Source: Halieaceae bacterium (GTDB lineage: Bacteria > Pseudomonadota > Gammaproteobacteria > Pseudomonadales > Halieaceae). Taken from it: a DNA stretch of 7,018 nt. The notes beneath the pieces are model-generated. The model worked only from the letters and a program-made list of their open reading frames with translations. It made no database searches and was not told where the DNA came from. This document shows, piece after piece, positions 5,358 to 7,018 of this stretch; position 1 is the stretch's first letter; each line of letters opens with the position of its first letter. The stretch spans positions 1 to 7,018 of the forward strand of contig DOVB01000172.1 in NCBI GenBank assembly GCA_003520285.1, given 5' to 3'. A program made the position numbers and the translations under genes.

Positions 5358-7018
5358 ATGAAGTATCTAGCTTTGGTAGGCATTTTGCTTACGGGATGTG
5401 TTGGTCAACCGGAGTCAGTTGTCCCACAGGTAGATCGATCGAAATATCAGGTCACGATCGAACGGGATAAGTGGGGGATTCCTCATGTGCATGGCGTTCG
5501 AGATGCAGATACGGCCTTCGGATTTGCCTATGCCCAAGCGGAAGATGGCTGGGAGCTCATTCAAGAGACTATGCCGTTTTATCGGGGTGAGTCGGCAAGA
5601 TATAACGGGATCGATGCGGCCCCAGCAGATTACATGATCCACTGGTTGGGGGTTCGCGACTGGGTAGCTGAGGGTTACGCATCGCAGTTGACTCCGAAGA
5701 CCCGACTTCTGGTGGAAGCCTACACCGACGGATTGAATTATTTCGCTGAAAAACACCCCGACAGAGTCGATCGCTCGATGCTGCCGATTACGAAAGAGGA
5801 TGTCATTACGGGCTTCGTTGTGCGTCATCTCATGTTTTACGGGTTCGATCAAGTGCTTAAAGAAGTCGTCGGTCCAACGCGTGCGCGCGACGTTGCTAAA
5901 CTGACTGCAGATCTGGGATTAGCATCGATTCCAATTGGTTCTAATGCAATTGCAGTGGCCCCTCCGTTGACCGATGACGGGGCAACTCGACTGATGATTA
6001 ATTCGCACCAACCGACAGATGGCCCGGTTGCTTGGTATGAAGCGCACATCAGCAGCGATGAGGGGCTCGATATCATGGGCGGTACCTTTCCCGGCAGTCC
6101 CCTGATTAGCCTCGGGTTCAATGACTCTATCGCATGGGGTGTGACGGTGAATAAGCCGGACCTCGTTGACGTTTATGTACTAGAAATGAATCCAGACAAT
6201 CCCGACCAGTATCGTTTAGATAGCGAGTGGAAGAATCTTGAGAAAACAACCGTGGACCTGGCGGTTAAGATCTGGGGTCCGCTTGTGTGGACAGTCAGCC
6301 GCGATATTTATCGCTCCGAGCATGGTCCTGTTATGAAAACCGATCACGGTGTGTATGCACTCAGATTTGGAGGGCAGGGCGAGATTCGGCAAGTGGAACA
6401 ATGGTATGCAATGAATAGGGCCAAGAACCGGGATCAGTGGCTCGATGCAATGCGTCTGCATCGGTTTGCCTCGTTTAACTTTGTCTTTGCTGATCGCGAT
6501 GGGAATACGTCGTTCATTCATAACAGCATGACACCAAACCGCAGGCCCGGGTACGACTGGCAGCTGTATTTGCCAGGAGATGATTCAAGCCTGATTTGGA
6601 CCGAGTACCTGGCGTTTGATGAGTTGCCACAGGTACACAACCCGAGTCATGGTTTCCTGACCAGCGCCAATCAGACGCCATTTGCGGTAGCGCATGACCG
6701 CGACAATCCAAACCAGTCTGAGTATTCGCCGACCGATGGCTATCCTACTCGAATGACGAATAGAGCTGTGCGCAGTTTGGAGTTGCTCGAGCGCTTGGCG
6801 CCGATTTCTCGCGAGGACTTTGCAGCCATCAAGTACGACAAAGCATACTCGCCCGATAGCCGTGCTGGGCGTTATTTGGCTGCAGCAATCGCCGCTACTG
6901 CGCAGACAGAGAACGAGCTGTACCAGCAGGCAAGGTCGATTCTGACTGCATGGGATCTCAATGCGGATATCGAGAGCCGCGGTGCAGCGCTGGGGGTATG
7001 CATTATCAGTGTCGAGTG
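5358..7018 (+). CDS. Penicillin acylase-family lipoprotein (Ntn amidohydrolase), 3' end cut by window
   Basis: The first 553 residues of an enzyme family usually 700-850 long. The precursor normally cuts itself into alpha and beta chains, freeing a serine that hydrolyses amide bonds. Residues 1-13 are a short lipoprotein signal with lipobox LTGC (Cys14). The residue after the cysteine is Val, not Asp, which predicts outer-membrane sorting. The alpha region opens with IERDKWGIPHVHG (34-46) and AFGFAYAQAEDGWELIQ (53-69). The nucleophile is Ser195 in IGSNAIAV (193-200). Counting Ser195 as beta-1, His217 is beta-23, Val264 is beta-70 and Asn438 (GFLTSANQTP, 432-441) is beta-244, matching the active site of cephalosporin acylase and, for the first three, PvdQ-type N-acyl-homoserine lactone acylases. 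The substrate is not determined; acyl-homoserine lactones, lipopeptides and beta-lactams are options. AAGGAG (5348-5353) precedes the ATG by four bases. It is probably co-transcribed with the oxyR-like gene. The frame is intact to the window edge. Confidence 0.93.
   Translation, partial: MKYLALVGILLTGCVGQPESVVPQVDRSKYQVTIERDKWGIPHVHGVRDADTAFGFAYAQAEDGWELIQETMPFYRGESARYNGIDAAPADYMIHWLGVRDWVAEGYASQLTPKTRLLVEAYTDGLNYFAEKHPDRVDRSMLPITKEDVITGFVVRHLMFYGFDQVLKEVVGPTRARDVAKLTADLGLASIPIGSNAIAVAPPLTDDGATRLMINSHQPTDGPVAWYEAHISSDEGLDIMGGTFPGSPLISLGFNDSIAWGVTVNKPDLVDVYVLEMNPDNPDQYRLDSEWKNLEKTTVDLAVKIWGPLVWTVSRDIYRSEHGPVMKTDHGVYALRFGGQGEIRQVEQWYAMNRAKNRDQWLDAMRLHRFASFNFVFADRDGNTSFIHNSMTPNRRPGYDWQLYLPGDDSSLIWTEYLAFDELPQVHNPSHGFLTSANQTPFAVAHDRDNPNQSEYSPTDGYPTRMTNRAVRSLELLERLAPISREDFAAIKYDKAYSPDSRAGRYLAAAIAATAQTENELYQQARSILTAWDLNADIESRGAALGVCIISVE

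Noticed and set aside
5415..6711. Several minus-strand open frames of 65-145 codons
   Set aside because: They are antisense to the acylase, whose frame is unbroken and carries all catalytic residues at the expected spacing.

Overview
The window reads as ordinary chromosomal DNA from a free-living Gram-negative bacterium. It has roughly even base composition, short gaps between genes, an outer-membrane-type lipoprotein and an OxyR-type regulator. I would guess a marine gammaproteobacterium, but no marker gene settles that. There are five complete, confidently typed genes, one short TetR-family gene, one gene cut by the right edge and a doubtful gene start at the left edge. I see no RNA gene, CRISPR array, insertion sequence, integrase or phage gene.

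Left part (1-2495). Positions 1-285 are AT-rich, without a convincing complete gene. They hold an imperfect dyad and possibly the start of a leftward gene leaving the window. A TetR-family regulator (286-777, +) with an unusually short effector domain faces two leftward genes. These are a class II aldolase/adducin-family protein (1761-2495, -) and, downstream of it, a multi-pass membrane protein of the DUF1295 / steroid 5-alpha-reductase-like family (803-1645, -). The two probably share a transcript, with a bulged stem-loop between them.

Middle (2496-4284). A 259-bp divergent promoter region with several small inverted repeats separates the aldolase from a rightward malonyl-CoA synthetase gene, matB. 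MatB makes malonyl-CoA from malonate, CoA and ATP. The usual partners (malonyl-CoA decarboxylase matA, transporter matC, a GntR-type matR) are not in the window.

Right part (4285-7018). A LysR-family regulator with all the hallmarks of OxyR, including the redox cysteine pair at E. coli spacing, lies 38 bp ahead of a lipoprotein of the penicillin-acylase (N-terminal nucleophile hydrolase) family, which runs off the right edge. The acylase keeps the catalytic residues of the cephalosporin-acylase/PvdQ branch, so it may act on acyl amides such as N-acyl-homoserine lactones, though the substrate cannot be read from sequence.

Nothing here is clearly an undescribed system. The items most worth a second look are the OxyR-acylase pair, the truncated-looking TetR gene, the orphan matB beside an aldolase-like gene, and several unassigned dyads in the gaps.
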